Below, piece after piece: positions 1 through 10,296 of a DNA stretch of 64,000 bases. The translations under genes and the position numbers were made by a program. How positions within the stretch are numbered: the first letter of the stretch is position 1; every line of letters begins with the position of its first letter. Source of the stretch: Pseudanabaena sp. BC1403 (GTDB lineage Bacteria; Cyanobacteriota; Cyanobacteriia; Pseudanabaenales; Pseudanabaenaceae); NCBI RefSeq assembly GCF_002914585.1, contig NZ_PDDM01000003.1:1-64000 (forward strand), written 5' to 3'. Below the pieces are notes generated by a model, which was not told where the DNA came from, did no database searches, and saw only the letters and a program-made list of their open reading frames with translations.

Positions 1-492
1 CTTTCCCTCCGCTTGTCGTCGCTATTATCTTCTCCCTCTCCCTGATTCCTAATTGTTTTTTTACTTATTTTGAGAGCGGAATGTGGGATAGAAGACTTCT
101 CAACCAAGCTCTAAGGCAACCTTTTTTCTTGGCTTGATAAATCTTTAAACAACTTTTTTTGATTTGAGAGATAATGTAGTAATGCCAAAACACAAAATGG
201 CTACGCCATTTTGTGTTTTTAAAACCCTTACAGGGTTTGACTTTTAATTCGCAGAAGTGTTGTCACACTTTTGTGAATTGGTATAACAACTAAATATTAC
301 GTGGAAAGAATTCATGAGAGAGCAAGATTTAGGGCTGGCATGGGGGTCCATAATCCCGACCAAATCAACTTTTTCAGGCAAGGGCAATTCCTCTGTGGTT
401 GCCTCTCTTCGCTAACAGCAAGAGAACTTTCGTCCATATTCTACAAAGCATCAAAATAAATTATAAATTAATATTTACGGACTTTCGTCGTC
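1..492. other. Intergenic region, no gene seen
   Basis: I find no convincing coding region here. The only structured part is one copy of the ~103-bp triple-hairpin repeat at 183-284. The rest is AT-rich upstream sequence of the first kinase gene. Confidence 0.6.
183..284 (+). repeat. Triple-hairpin repeat, copy A
   Basis: About 102 bp made of three successive hairpins: one around ATGGCTACGCCAT, one AAACCCTTACAGGGTTT, and one around AAGTGTTGTCACACTT. The whole is bounded by TGCCAA at the left and TTGGTAT at the right. Four further copies lie at 22137, 33452, 36693 and, inverted, 41816. The left boundary here deviates by one base from the ATACCAA of the other copies. Confidence 0.85.
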
Positions 493-3084
493 GTGCTCCA
501 ACCCCATAGTCCAAATCTATTAAAACAATCGGTCGCCAGCAATCTGCTGATTATCAAAGCTGACTCCACTGTAAGGGATGTGGTGAAGTTGATGGCTCAA
601 GCGCAAGCGCTTGATGTAATGCAAGCTGAGCAGAGTGGGGGAGAGTTCAAGATCTTCAAAAGTTGCGTATCCTGCGTTTTGGTTGTTGCTGAGTCTCAAC
701 TCGTCGGGATCGTGACTCAATCTGACTTGATGCGGTTAATGGTTGAGGACTTAGATATTAATCAAACTCAGGTTGCGGCTGTAATGACTCAACCTGTGCT
801 GTCATTAGCGCTAAAAGATTTTCGGGATGTGGAAACGCCTCTCAATTTACTGCACCAACATCACTTTAGTCATTTACCTCTAATTGACGAGCATAACTAT
901 CCAGTCGGATTAATTACCCTGCAATCACTGCTATTGCTAAAAGACAAAGAGCGATCGCATCAGCGAAGTCAACCACATCAAATTGAACATGAATCGTTGT
1001 TAACAGCGATCGCCAATCGAATAAATGCATCCCTTGACTTGCAAGTTATTCTTGACACAACAGTTGCCGAAATACGCCAATTCCTGAATACTGACCGCGT
1101 TATCGCTTACCGATTTGAGCCAGACTGGAGCGGTATTGTTGTTGCCGAATCGGTTACGCATGGTTGCGACTCTCTACTAGGGAGAGTCCTCACCGATCCA
1201 CATTTTGGCGAAGCGATGGTGGAACCTTACAAAAATGGACGCATTCAGGTAACAGATAGTATCTATTTGGGTCTAACAGAATGCCATACCAAGTTTTTAG
1301 AGAACCTTCAGGTAAAGGCGATCGTTGTCGTACCGATTCTCCAAGAAGGAGAGCTTTGGGGATTATTGGCAGCGCAGGAATGTTGGCGATCGCGGCTTTG
1401 GGAGAGATCGTCAGTAACATTACTTCAGCAGTTGGCAACGCACGTTAGCATTGCGCTCCGACAAGCACATACAACGGCACAGATGCGGCAACTCAATCAG
1501 GAACTAGAGAATAAAATACTGGAGAGAACAAAAGCACTAATAACCAGTGAAACCCGTCTAAATCTGATTGTCTCGAATATATCTGATGGCATATTGATCG
1601 TCGATCAATATGGAAAAATAGTGTTTGCAAATCCATCAGCAGCAAAAATATTTGATCTGTCAATTGCGGAAATTATTGGTCAGAGCATTGGCATACCTAA
1701 CTCACTGAATAGACAATTTGAAATCAATCACCTCAAGAAAGATGGCAAAATAGGAGCAAGCGTTCTGCAATTTGTACTGATTGAGTGGAATAATTATCCT
1801 GCATATTTAATATCACTACATGATATTACGGAACGTCAGGAAGCAGAAGTTAAGCTGAGTGAGAGCAATCAGCAACTGGAGATATCCAATCAAGAACTCG
1901 CTCGCGCTACGCGACTTAAAGACGAATTCCTTGCTAATATGAGTCACGAGCTCCGTACTCCTCTCAATGCCATTTTAGGTATGACCGAAGGACTACAGGA
2001 GGGAGTTTTTGGTGCAGTAAATGAGAAACAAATCAAAGCGTTACAAACTGTTGAACGCAGTGGTTCGCATCTATTATCGCTAATTAACGATATCCTCGAT
2101 GTTGCCAAAATTGAATCGGGGCAGATTGAGCTAGACTACACACTCACCGATGTAGCTGCTCTTTGCCAATCTAGTCTTGCCTTTATCAAACAACAATCCG
2201 TGAAAAAGCGCATCCAACTGGAGATTAAACTACCGCAACAGCTTTCAGAACTATTAATTGACGAGAGGCGGATCCGTCAAGTATTGATTAATCTACTTAA
2301 CAATGCGGTTAAATTCACTTTAGAGGAAGGACGTATTACACTAGAAGTCACGCAGCTACCTACCGATATTGATCATCTCGATTTCCCTACGCCACAATTT
2401 ATCCGCATCGCCGTGATCGATACTGGTATTGGTATTACCCCAGAGAATATCCCCAAGTTATTCCAGCCATTCATCCAAATTGATAGCGCCTTAAATCGAC
2501 AATATGCTGGGACAGGATTGGGCTTATCACTAGTAAAGCGTATCGTAGAACTCCATGGGGGAAAAGTTTCACTAACGAGTGAGTTGGGAAGTGGCAGTTG
2601 TTTTGCGATCGATTTACCATGCACTCCTTTTTCTCCGATTCCTCTCTCACTCCCCGACATCAATATTTCAAGTCTAGAGGCTCTAATTTCTACAACAACT
2701 CGCAAAAAATCGCATCTAATTCTATTAGCAGAAGATAATGAAGCTAATATCATGACATTTACTAGCTATCTAGAAGCTAAGGGTTATCAAATGCTCTTGG
2801 CAAACGATGGACAACAGGCGATCGCCCTTGCTAAAGCCCAACATCCTGATTTGATATTGATGGATATGCAAATGCCTGTCATGGATGGTTTAGAGGCAAT
2901 CCAGCAAATCCGCCTCGATCCTAATCTGGTTGATATTCCAATTATTGCGCTGACGGCTTTGGCAATGATAGGCGATCGCGAAAGATTCCTTGAAGTTGGA
3001 GCTAGTGATTATTTAGCTAAGCCAGTTAAGCTAAAGTCTTTAGATCAAATGATTCAAATATGGTTGAATAGAGCATCTCCTTGA
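493..3084 (+). CDS. CBS-GAF-PAS hybrid histidine kinase
   Basis: An 863-residue soluble hybrid sensor kinase with a GTG start. Domains in order: a CBS pair (about 12-150), GAF (165-325), a short coiled coil, PAS (350-448), HisKA with phospho-acceptor His485 in NMSHELRTP, HATPase_c, and a C-terminal receiver with acceptor Asp791. The GAF contains Cys264-His265 in the position where cyanobacteriochromes attach a bilin, and DPHF (235-238) where the DXCF class has a second Cys, so a single-Cys bilin GAF is possible. CBS pairs usually bind adenine nucleotides, so this kinase may combine a metabolic input with a light input; that is inference. It is convergent with the receiver-kinase gene at 3151. 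No membrane segment is seen. Confidence 0.9.
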   Translation: MLQPHSPNLLKQSVASNLLIIKADSTVRDVVKLMAQAQALDVMQAEQSGGEFKIFKSCVSCVLVVAESQLVGIVTQSDLMRLMVEDLDINQTQVAAVMTQPVLSLALKDFRDVETPLNLLHQHHFSHLPLIDEHNYPVGLITLQSLLLLKDKERSHQRSQPHQIEHESLLTAIANRINASLDLQVILDTTVAEIRQFLNTDRVIAYRFEPDWSGIVVAESVTHGCDSLLGRVLTDPHFGEAMVEPYKNGRIQVTDSIYLGLTECHTKFLENLQVKAIVVVPILQEGELWGLLAAQECWRSRLWERSSVTLLQQLATHVSIALRQAHTTAQMRQLNQELENKILERTKALITSETRLNLIVSNISDGILIVDQYGKIVFANPSAAKIFDLSIAEIIGQSIGIPNSLNRQFEINHLKKDGKIGASVLQFVLIEWNNYPAYLISLHDITERQEAEVKLSESNQQLEISNQELARATRLKDEFLANMSHELRTPLNAILGMTEGLQEGVFGAVNEKQIKALQTVERSGSHLLSLINDILDVAKIESGQIELDYTLTDVAALCQSSLAFIKQQSVKKRIQLEIKLPQQLSELLIDERRIRQVLINLLNNAVKFTLEEGRITLEVTQLPTDIDHLDFPTPQFIRIAVIDTGIGITPENIPKLFQPFIQIDSALNRQYAGTGLGLSLVKRIVELHGGKVSLTSELGSGSCFAIDLPCTPFSPIPLSLPDINISSLEALISTTTRKKSHLILLAEDNEANIMTFTSYLEAKGYQMLLANDGQQAIALAKAQHPDLILMDMQMPVMDGLEAIQQIRLDPNLVDIPIIALTALAMIGDRERFLEVGASDYLAKPVKLKSLDQMIQIWLNRASP

Positions 3085-3150
3085 CTGGAGTATAGAAAGC
3101 ATTATTTTTCTAAATGTCTCCCTCCATTATCCATGATTCTAGATTCTTGG

Positions 3151-4284
3151 CTAACTGCGAACGATCGGCAGTGTCAGATGTACCGTAGTTTCATGCTGAT
3201 AGACACTCGTAATCCAAAATTGTCCTCCAGTTAGCTCGGCAATTTTTCGGGAGATGGTTAAGCCAAGACCAGTCCCCTGTTGCTCGTAAGTCTCGCGCTC
3301 AAACTGAATAAAGGCATCAATTTTAGCAATTTGCTCTTCGGTCATGCCTCGACCTAAGTCGAGTACGGATAACTTCAGCATATCCCCCTCGATTTGACTG
3401 CTAACAGTAATGGATGTCCCAGAAGAGGAGAATTTCAAAGCATTATCGACTAATTCATACAAAAGCGTGGATAGATATTGCTCTGATAGCGCGATCTCGG
3501 CATCCTCAAGCGAAAATACTAGGTCGTTACTACGGTTGCTACTCTGAGCCTGCGATCGCAATGTCGTTTCGATGGCGGTACTGGAGAATTTAGTTCGCAT
3601 TGGTTTAACAGGATGTTGCTTATTTACGAATGCTTCTAACTCAAAATAAACAAGTAATCTCTTTGTTAGCATTTCTATGCGACAGGCAGATTGATCGACT
3701 ATGTCCAGCATCTCAAGGGCTGGAGCTATCTTCATGTCTTTGAGAAAGTCTTTGATTAACTCGATCGGAGCGATGATGCCATAGAGGGGGGTATTTAATT
3801 CGTGGGATAGGTTTGAGGCTAAGTTGCCCCGCAGCGCTCCGAGAGAAATTTTTAAGGTATCGATCGTATTTTCTTGGATCTGCGTTAAGGACTGAATCTT
3901 GTCAAACTGCTTTTTGATTCTAAGCATTGACTTAATACGGGCGCGTAACTCCTCAGGATTAACTGGCTTGCTGATGAAGTCATCGGCTCCAGCATCTAAA
4001 CATTTGGCAAGGTCTGATTTGGAACTTAATGCTGTCACCATCACGATCGGAATTGCTTGCCATTTTGGCATGGCTTTGATTTGCTGACAGACCTCAATGC
4101 CGTTGATGCCAGGCATCATGACATCCAGTAAAATTAGATCGGGATTGTAGATATCTAGGGATGAAAGAGCTTGTTGACCGCTGGAAGCATAATGTATCTG
4201 ATAGTCACAATCGCTTAATTGGGCAGCAATCACTGCAAAATTATTCGGTTCGTCGTCAACGATCAAAATTGAGGGTGCGTTCAT
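3151..4284 (-). CDS. Receiver-histidine kinase (REC-HisKA-HATPase)
   Basis: A 377-residue protein with a receiver at the N-terminus (Asp54 acceptor in ILLDVMMPG), a short helical linker, HisKA with His161 (LSHELNTPL) and HATPase_c to the C-terminus, including the GTGLGL box. There is no sensory domain, so its input is probably phosphoryl transfer from another kinase, making it a relay component. It lies 19 bp downstream of the large hybrid kinase at 4304-8029 on the same strand and is likely co-transcribed with it. The domain call is firm; the partner is inferred from adjacency. Confidence 0.88.
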   Translation of the reverse strand: MNAPSILIVDDEPNNFAVIAAQLSDCDYQIHYASSGQQALSSLDIYNPDLILLDVMMPGINGIEVCQQIKAMPKWQAIPIVMVTALSSKSDLAKCLDAGADDFISKPVNPEELRARIKSMLRIKKQFDKIQSLTQIQENTIDTLKISLGALRGNLASNLSHELNTPLYGIIAPIELIKDFLKDMKIAPALEMLDIVDQSACRIEMLTKRLLVYFELEAFVNKQHPVKPMRTKFSSTAIETTLRSQAQSSNRSNDLVFSLEDAEIALSEQYLSTLLYELVDNALKFSSSGTSITVSSQIEGDMLKLSVLDLGRGMTEEQIAKIDAFIQFERETYEQQGTGLGLTISRKIAELTGGQFWITSVYQHETTVHLTLPIVRS

Positions 4285-4303
4285 ATTTTCTATTGAGCTA
4301 AAT

Positions 4304-7300
4304 TTATTGAACTAAAATTTGTTGAATTGCATCATTAAGTTGCTGAAACATGATCGGTTTAGTCAGATATTCATTGGCTCCCGCCTCTAAACATCTTTCG
4401 CGATCGCCTTCCATCGCCAGAGCTGTTAAGGCAATAATTGGAATTGCCGCAATTTGTGGATCGGTTCGGATCAGGCGAATCGCTGTTAGCCCATCCATTC
4501 TTGGCATTTGAATATCCATAATGATCGCATCTGGAGAATGAGCTTTAGCCATTGCCACAGCTTCTTCGCCATTTCTAGCAATGACCACTCGGTAATTGAG
4601 TGCTGTCAGATAAGCGGTAAGGGTGGCAATGTTTGCCTCATTATCTTCAGCTAGCAAAATCAGCGGAGCGATCGCTTTGCCAGAATTACCTGCGATCGAT
4701 CGTCGAGTAGCATCAGTCATGTCGGTCGAGGGAGCGCTAGTCCCAAACATTTCATAGGGTAGGGCAACGGTAAAGCAACTCCCCTTTCCTATTTGACTCT
4801 CGGCGATGACTTGCCCCCCATGAAGTTCGACGATCTTTTTAACGAGAGCTAGACCCAAGCCAGTACCTTCGTATTGTCGGTTGAGTGCGCTATCTAACTG
4901 CATAAAGGGTTGAAAGAGTCGTTGCAAATCTTCAGGAGCAATACCAATACCTGTATCCGTGACTTGAAATACGATCGCTGGCGAATTCATGGCTCTAATT
5001 TGTTGCGGAATCGTCGCCACTCCTTGCCATGTATCTCCACTACCGATAGCAACTAACAGGCTGACTTTCCCACCGCTTGGGGTGAATTTGACGGCATTGT
5101 TGAGTAAGTTAATTAAAACCTGTTTGATGCGACGTTCTTCGACATCGATTTTGTTGATATTTTGAGGAATATTGCTATAGATTTCCAATCCCTTCTGAAA
5201 TGCTTGTTGTTTGATGAAGACTAGGCTGGAATCACAGAGATTTTGGACTGAGGTGGGTTCAGTTTTTAATTCCACAATTCCTGATGAAATTTTTGATAAA
5301 TCGAGAATATCGTTAATCAGTTCTAGTAGGTGTATGCCGCTTGATTCTACAATGCCGATCGCGTTTAATTGAGATTCAGTCAACGAGCCTAAAAGCTTTT
5401 CTTTGAGCGCATTTGACAGTCCTAAAATGGCATTAAGGGGCGTGCGGAGTTCGTGACTCATGTTGGCGAGAAACTCGTCTTTGAGACGGGTGGCACGAAC
5501 GAGTTCTTTGTTAGTTTGCTCTAAAGCGGTGGTGCGGTTTGCCACACGGTCTTCGAGCTCTTGGTTGATCTGTTTTAGGGCTTGCGTGGCAATTTCCTGC
5601 TCGATCGCAATTTTGGCAATATTTGCCGCTAGGGCGATCGCCGCTAACTCTTGCTCTAGGGGAATGTGGATATCCCTGTGATAAATAGCAAAGGTCGCTA
5701 AAACAGAACCATTACTGGATATCGCTGGAAATGACCAACAGGATCTCAATTCATGCACCAATGCAAGTGACTTAAAGTTCTGCCAGAGTGGATCGGTGGC
5801 AATATCAGAGACAATCACAGGCTCCCGACGAAATGCAGCCGTCCCACAGAAACCAATCCCTTCGCCAATGGCAAGCCCTTCGAGCGCTTGATTGTAGGCA
5901 TTAGGCAAATTAGGAGCAGCACCATAATGCAGTTTACCTTCGCAACAGAGCATAATCGAACATAGTCCTCCTTCTATCTGTTCTTCGGTTGTTCGCGCGA
6001 GTGCGTCGAGAATGACAGGAAGAGGTTCAGCTTTAGCAATTCGCTCTAATATTGAATTTTGCATTACAGTTCGCAGTTCAGACAGCTTGCGATCGTTAAT
6101 ATTTGCGATCGCACCGATTATGCCAATGGTATTACCCATAAGGTCATATAGCCATTGATTACGGTCTTCCATCCAAAGGTAATGACCGTCACGATGCAGC
6201 ACCCTATATTGAGCAAACAAGGGGGTTTTATCGACTCTAGTCCGTTCTAAAACTTCCTGAAAATGAGATCGATCCTCAGGATGAATTAAATTCATCCACC
6301 CATCCAATTGCAGGGGCAGATCTGAATATGCATAGCCGAGGATGAGTTTTGCATTTGCGCCCCATGTAATCAAAGCAGTACTAAAATTATATTCGTATAG
6401 AACCTGTCCGATCGCTTGCCCTACTGTCTCATAGCGATTTTGCCATGTTATGGATTCGGTCAACTGCTGCTGGATCAGTACTTTCGCAACTTCTCTTGCC
6501 TCTAACTCAGTTTGAAGTTTTTCATAGGCGATCGCTTGTTGAATGACGATCGCAAATTGCACGGAAATATCTTGCAGGAATCGCACATCATCATCTTGCC
6601 AATCTCGATAATCGGTGCATTGGTGTCCGATTAAAAGCCCCCATAATCCTCCTGATGCGCGAATGGGAACCACCAAATTTGACTTGACCTGATATTCTTC
6701 TAGCAAGCGAATATGACAGTCAGCGTAGCCCGTAGTATAGATGTTTTTGACTGAGATTGGAGTGTCATGGGCATACAGTGTTGAAGTTTGTTCCTGAAAA
6801 CAAGAATCCTGAATGTGCCTGCCTAAGGACGAAGGCAAATTTCGCTCGACTGATTCGGCAATAATCACGCCGCTCCAATCAGGTTGAAATTGGTATACGA
6901 TTACGCGATCGCATTGTAAAAAGGCGCGTACCTCGGTAACGCAAATATCTAAAACCTCTTGCAGGTTCATGGAGACGCGAATGCGATCGGCAATTTCAGC
7001 GACGAGATGCTCTCTTTCTGCTTTTTTGAGTAAAGACTCCGTTCTTTCTGCGACCTGTCTCTCTAGCTCAACATTGCGATCTTCCAGTAGTTCTAACTTC
7101 TCTGCTTCTAATTGCAATACTTTGACTTCTAAAATCTTTGCCAAATTATAGATTTCAGTTGGATTTAGTGCGTTTAGCAAACTGGTCTGGGTAACAATGC
7201 CTAATAGTTCGCCAAGTTCCCCTGTTACTACCAAACGCCGAATCAATCGCTGCTCCATGATCTGATGCACAGTCCAGAGCGTATCCTCTTTTGTAACCGC

Positions 7301-8029
7301 AAAAATTGGCGCGCTCATCACTGAACTCGCTTGGTAGTTAGCAAGATTTAAACCTAGCGCCTGAAACTGGACGATATCTCTCTCGGTGACGATGCCTACT
7401 GGTCTCCTTAGAGATGTTTCATCAGCGATCGACTCTACGATAATGACGGAACTAACATTTTGGGTTGCCATTAGTTGGGCGACGGCTAACATCGAGCGAT
7501 CGCTCGCAGCACAAACTACATCGCCAGTCATTACCTCCGATACTAGCCGCAGTCGCATGAGATCGATGGGACGCGAAACTTGCCTTAAGCTTTCGTGAGT
7601 AACCATACCCACTAGGCAGTCTTGCTCATCGAGAATTGGCAAATGCCGAATGCGGAACTGTTGGATGAGGTTGACTGCTAAAAACAAATCTGTGAGGGCA
7701 GACTCATGCAGAGTCACCAAAGGTTGCGCCATCACCTCACTCACCAACAGGCAATCGAGATTTTGCGTCTGAGCGCTCAGACGTACTACGTCTCGCTCGG
7801 TCATGATGCCAATGACTTTTCGATCTTCGACCACAAATACACAGCTCGATCTCGACTCTTGCAGAAATTCTTGCTGGTGAATATCGCTATTACTGTCAGC
7901 ATCACATTGCGATCGCCCACTACTCATTAATGCGATCGCCTCCATGACTGTCGCAGCGCGATCGACGACCAAAAGATCTCGAATAATTGCTGACTTCAGT
8001 GCAGAAAGTTTGATAATGTCTGAGTTCAA
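4304..8029 (-). CDS. Four-CBS, DXCF-type GAF hybrid histidine kinase
   Basis: A 1241-residue hybrid kinase. Two CBS pairs fill residues 10-290, followed by a coiled coil, a GAF (335-505), a PAS (530-648), a second unrelated GAF (655-815), a coiled coil, HisKA with His859, HATPase_c and a C-terminal receiver with Asp1172. The first GAF has Asp408-Ser-Cys410-Phe and Cys438-His439. The two cysteines are 28 residues apart, as I recall for Cys494 and Cys522 of TePixJ, the founding DXCF cyanobacteriochrome. That predicts a dual-cysteine bilin-binding photosensor, usually blue-absorbing in one state. CBS pairs add a possible nucleotide input. It probably heads an operon with the receiver-kinase at 3151. 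Confidence 0.9.
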   Translation of the reverse strand: MNSDIIKLSALKSAIIRDLLVVDRAATVMEAIALMSSGRSQCDADSNSDIHQQEFLQESRSSCVFVVEDRKVIGIMTERDVVRLSAQTQNLDCLLVSEVMAQPLVTLHESALTDLFLAVNLIQQFRIRHLPILDEQDCLVGMVTHESLRQVSRPIDLMRLRLVSEVMTGDVVCAASDRSMLAVAQLMATQNVSSVIIVESIADETSLRRPVGIVTERDIVQFQALGLNLANYQASSVMSAPIFAVTKEDTLWTVHQIMEQRLIRRLVVTGELGELLGIVTQTSLLNALNPTEIYNLAKILEVKVLQLEAEKLELLEDRNVELERQVAERTESLLKKAEREHLVAEIADRIRVSMNLQEVLDICVTEVRAFLQCDRVIVYQFQPDWSGVIIAESVERNLPSSLGRHIQDSCFQEQTSTLYAHDTPISVKNIYTTGYADCHIRLLEEYQVKSNLVVPIRASGGLWGLLIGHQCTDYRDWQDDDVRFLQDISVQFAIVIQQAIAYEKLQTELEAREVAKVLIQQQLTESITWQNRYETVGQAIGQVLYEYNFSTALITWGANAKLILGYAYSDLPLQLDGWMNLIHPEDRSHFQEVLERTRVDKTPLFAQYRVLHRDGHYLWMEDRNQWLYDLMGNTIGIIGAIANINDRKLSELRTVMQNSILERIAKAEPLPVILDALARTTEEQIEGGLCSIMLCCEGKLHYGAAPNLPNAYNQALEGLAIGEGIGFCGTAAFRREPVIVSDIATDPLWQNFKSLALVHELRSCWSFPAISSNGSVLATFAIYHRDIHIPLEQELAAIALAANIAKIAIEQEIATQALKQINQELEDRVANRTTALEQTNKELVRATRLKDEFLANMSHELRTPLNAILGLSNALKEKLLGSLTESQLNAIGIVESSGIHLLELINDILDLSKISSGIVELKTEPTSVQNLCDSSLVFIKQQAFQKGLEIYSNIPQNINKIDVEERRIKQVLINLLNNAVKFTPSGGKVSLLVAIGSGDTWQGVATIPQQIRAMNSPAIVFQVTDTGIGIAPEDLQRLFQPFMQLDSALNRQYEGTGLGLALVKKIVELHGGQVIAESQIGKGSCFTVALPYEMFGTSAPSTDMTDATRRSIAGNSGKAIAPLILLAEDNEANIATLTAYLTALNYRVVIARNGEEAVAMAKAHSPDAIIMDIQMPRMDGLTAIRLIRTDPQIAAIPIIALTALAMEGDRERCLEAGANEYLTKPIMFQQLNDAIQQILVQ

Positions 8030-8404
8030 AATACTTCCCTATCGATATTTATACTATTGCACAGCACACGACCAACAACAATGCGCCAAAATCTAGATAC
8101 ATTCCTAAGCGGATGATGGGGATTCGTTAGTGTTTTTACCAGCCGCAGGCGCAGATGAATATCTATAGCAAGGGAATTACCCCACCCTAACCCTCCCCTT
8201 GCAAAGGGGAGGGAACAAGATTTCTGGTCTTCCCCCTTTGCAAGGGGGGAATTAAAGGGGGTAAGTCCGACTTGATATATACACGGTAGCCCTTTGCAAG
8301 GGGGAGTTAGAGGGGGTAAAGAAACTTCTCAAGCACGCTCTTAATTTAAGAAGTGGTATAACATGAGTTAAATAAATTGTTCAAACCTCTTACTATCTAT
8401 TTCT
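8030..8404. other. Intergenic region with C/G-rich palindromes
   Basis: This divergent promoter region between two kinase genes has no gene. At about 8180-8320 it holds several short inverted repeats of the form CCCCTTGCAAAGGGG and CCCCCTTTGCAAGGGGG, followed by runs such as TTAAAGGGGGTAAG. They resemble the C/G-rich elements at 19265, 22751, 53456 and 54686 but lack the long terminal inverted repeats. Confidence 0.6.
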
Positions 8405-10165
8405 GTGAGCCAACAGATCGAAGAACTACTGAACAAAGCTCCCTGTGGCTTTCTTTCGTTTACCGACGATGGCTTGATTGTGCTCGCAAATTTTACGCTA
8501 TCGCAACTATTAGGATATGAAGCTGACAGCCTTTTGGGAAAGAAGTTTGAAACAATCTTACCGATCGCTAGTCGTATTTTCTATCAGACACATTTCTTTC
8601 CAATTTTAAAACTCCATAACAAGGCTGAAGAGATCTACTTCTCATTGAGAGCAAAAGATGGTAATGATATCCCGATGCTGATCAATGCATCTCGGCGCAG
8701 TCAGGGAGAAGATTTTGTCAATGATTGTATTTTTATTCCCATTCGCCAACGTATTCAGTACGAAGATGAAATCCTGAAAGCGAAGAAAGTAGCTGAGGCG
8801 GCTACCATAGCCCAAAAGCAGGCAGAAATTGCGTTGCGATCACAATACGATCGCGCAATATTAGTGGGAGAAATTACTCAACGGATTCGACAATCCCTTG
8901 ATTTGGCGAAAATCTTTGAAATTGCTACATTGGAGATTCGTAAATCTATTCATGTTGAGCGCGTTTGCATCTATAAATTTACGCCCGACTCTGATTTTAA
9001 TGATGGCGAATTTGTTTCTGAATCAATCGCTGAAAATATCGACTCAATTCTTAATATTAAAATTGGCGATCACATTTTTGCTGAACAATATGCCGAGTTG
9101 TATTTGCGTGGACGCATTCAAATAGTTGATGATATTAGTCTTGCAGATCTAACGGAATGTCATAAAGAATTTTTGCAGCAATTTCAGATTCAAGCTAATT
9201 TAGTTGTACCTTTGCTTGAAGGAGAAGATTTTTTGTGGGGATTGCTATGCATTCATCAATGTTCTGCACCGAGACAATGGCAAGAGCTAGAGATTGAGTT
9301 TATACAGCAAATTGCTAATCAACTTGCGATCGCTATCCAGCAAGCTAATTTAGTGGAACAGTTGCAGTCTGAGCTAGCAGAACGACAGCGAGCCGAAGAC
9401 AGACTGATCGAGGCTAATGCCCAGCTCTCGATGTCTAATCTCGAACTACGAAAAACCAGTACTCAACTAGAAGCATCTAACCATGAACTAGAATCTTTTT
9501 CCTATTCTATTTCCCATGACTTACGTGCACCATTACGGGCGATCAATGGGTTCAGTCAAATCTTGCTCGAAGACTATGGCGATCGCTTCGATGATGATTG
9601 CAAAGATTACTTTCATCGTATCCAGCGTAACGTCGATCGCATGGGAACACTGATCGAAGACTTATTGTTGCTATCGCGGCTATCTAGATCGGAAATGCGC
9701 TATGACAAGGTCAATCTTAGCGAACTAGTCCAAGAGATTTCTGGCGACATCCAAGCTTTGCAGCCAGAGAGAATAGTGGAGCTGATCGTTGTGCCAGATG
9801 TCATGGTCTACGCCGATCGCAACCTCATGCGCGTAGTCTTAGAGAATCTTTTGCAGAATGCTTGGAAATTTACTAGTCGTCATCCTACGGCTCAGATTAG
9901 CTTTGGTATTACCCAAAATCCAGATCAAACGCTAGCACAAACGACTTATTTTATGCATGATGACGGTGCAGGGTTTAATATGGAGCAAAGCTCTAAACTC
10001 TTTGGAGTATTTCAACGATTACATAGCACCAGTGAATTCTCTGGCACTGGAATTGGCTTGGCAACAGTCCAGAGAATAATTCACCGTCATGGAGGCAAAA
10101 TTTGGGCAGATGCAGTGATCGAACAGGGAGCTACTTTTTACTTCACCTTACCCAATCCACCTTGA
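8405..10165 (+). CDS. PAS-GAF histidine kinase, bilin-type GAF
   Basis: A 586-residue kinase with a GTG start. An N-terminal PAS (1-115) is followed by a helix, a GAF (145-320), a coiled coil, HisKA with His371 (ISHDLRAPL, the phytochrome-like subtype) and HATPase_c. The GAF carries Cys252-His253 ahead of a conserved QANLVVPL strand, and the DXCF position reads DHIF (222-225), so only the canonical Cys is present. The insertion DSDFNDGEF in the GAF is shared with the kinase at 16140. There is no receiver, so the phosphoryl group must leave to a separate response regulator; the small receiver at 15709 is the nearest candidate. Confidence 0.9.
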   Translation: MSQQIEELLNKAPCGFLSFTDDGLIVLANFTLSQLLGYEADSLLGKKFETILPIASRIFYQTHFFPILKLHNKAEEIYFSLRAKDGNDIPMLINASRRSQGEDFVNDCIFIPIRQRIQYEDEILKAKKVAEAATIAQKQAEIALRSQYDRAILVGEITQRIRQSLDLAKIFEIATLEIRKSIHVERVCIYKFTPDSDFNDGEFVSESIAENIDSILNIKIGDHIFAEQYAELYLRGRIQIVDDISLADLTECHKEFLQQFQIQANLVVPLLEGEDFLWGLLCIHQCSAPRQWQELEIEFIQQIANQLAIAIQQANLVEQLQSELAERQRAEDRLIEANAQLSMSNLELRKTSTQLEASNHELESFSYSISHDLRAPLRAINGFSQILLEDYGDRFDDDCKDYFHRIQRNVDRMGTLIEDLLLLSRLSRSEMRYDKVNLSELVQEISGDIQALQPERIVELIVVPDVMVYADRNLMRVVLENLLQNAWKFTSRHPTAQISFGITQNPDQTLAQTTYFMHDDGAGFNMEQSSKLFGVFQRLHSTSEFSGTGIGLATVQRIIHRHGGKIWADAVIEQGATFYFTLPNPP

Positions 10166-10196
10166 AAGCCCAAAATTAGTTTCAGTAAGGTTTTGG

Positions 10197-10229
10197 GGTT
10201 TTCATTTTGCCTACAGCAAAATGAAAACC
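10197..10229. terminator. Hairpin after PAS-GAF kinase
   Basis: A perfect 14-bp stem around a CTACA loop, with sequence GGTTTTCATTTTGC on the left arm. It sits 32 bp after the stop codon of the kinase. It has no U-tract typical of an intrinsic terminator, so its role could be 3' end stabilisation instead. Confidence 0.5.
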
Positions 10230-10296
10230 GATACAAAAAGAGATCTACCGTTCGTTTCGGAAAGTAATTTCTATTCATACTACGCCGCAAACCTTT

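Noticed and set aside
388-2753. Antisense open frames within the first kinase
   Set aside because: They lie entirely opposite well-defined kinase domains and show no recognisable features.
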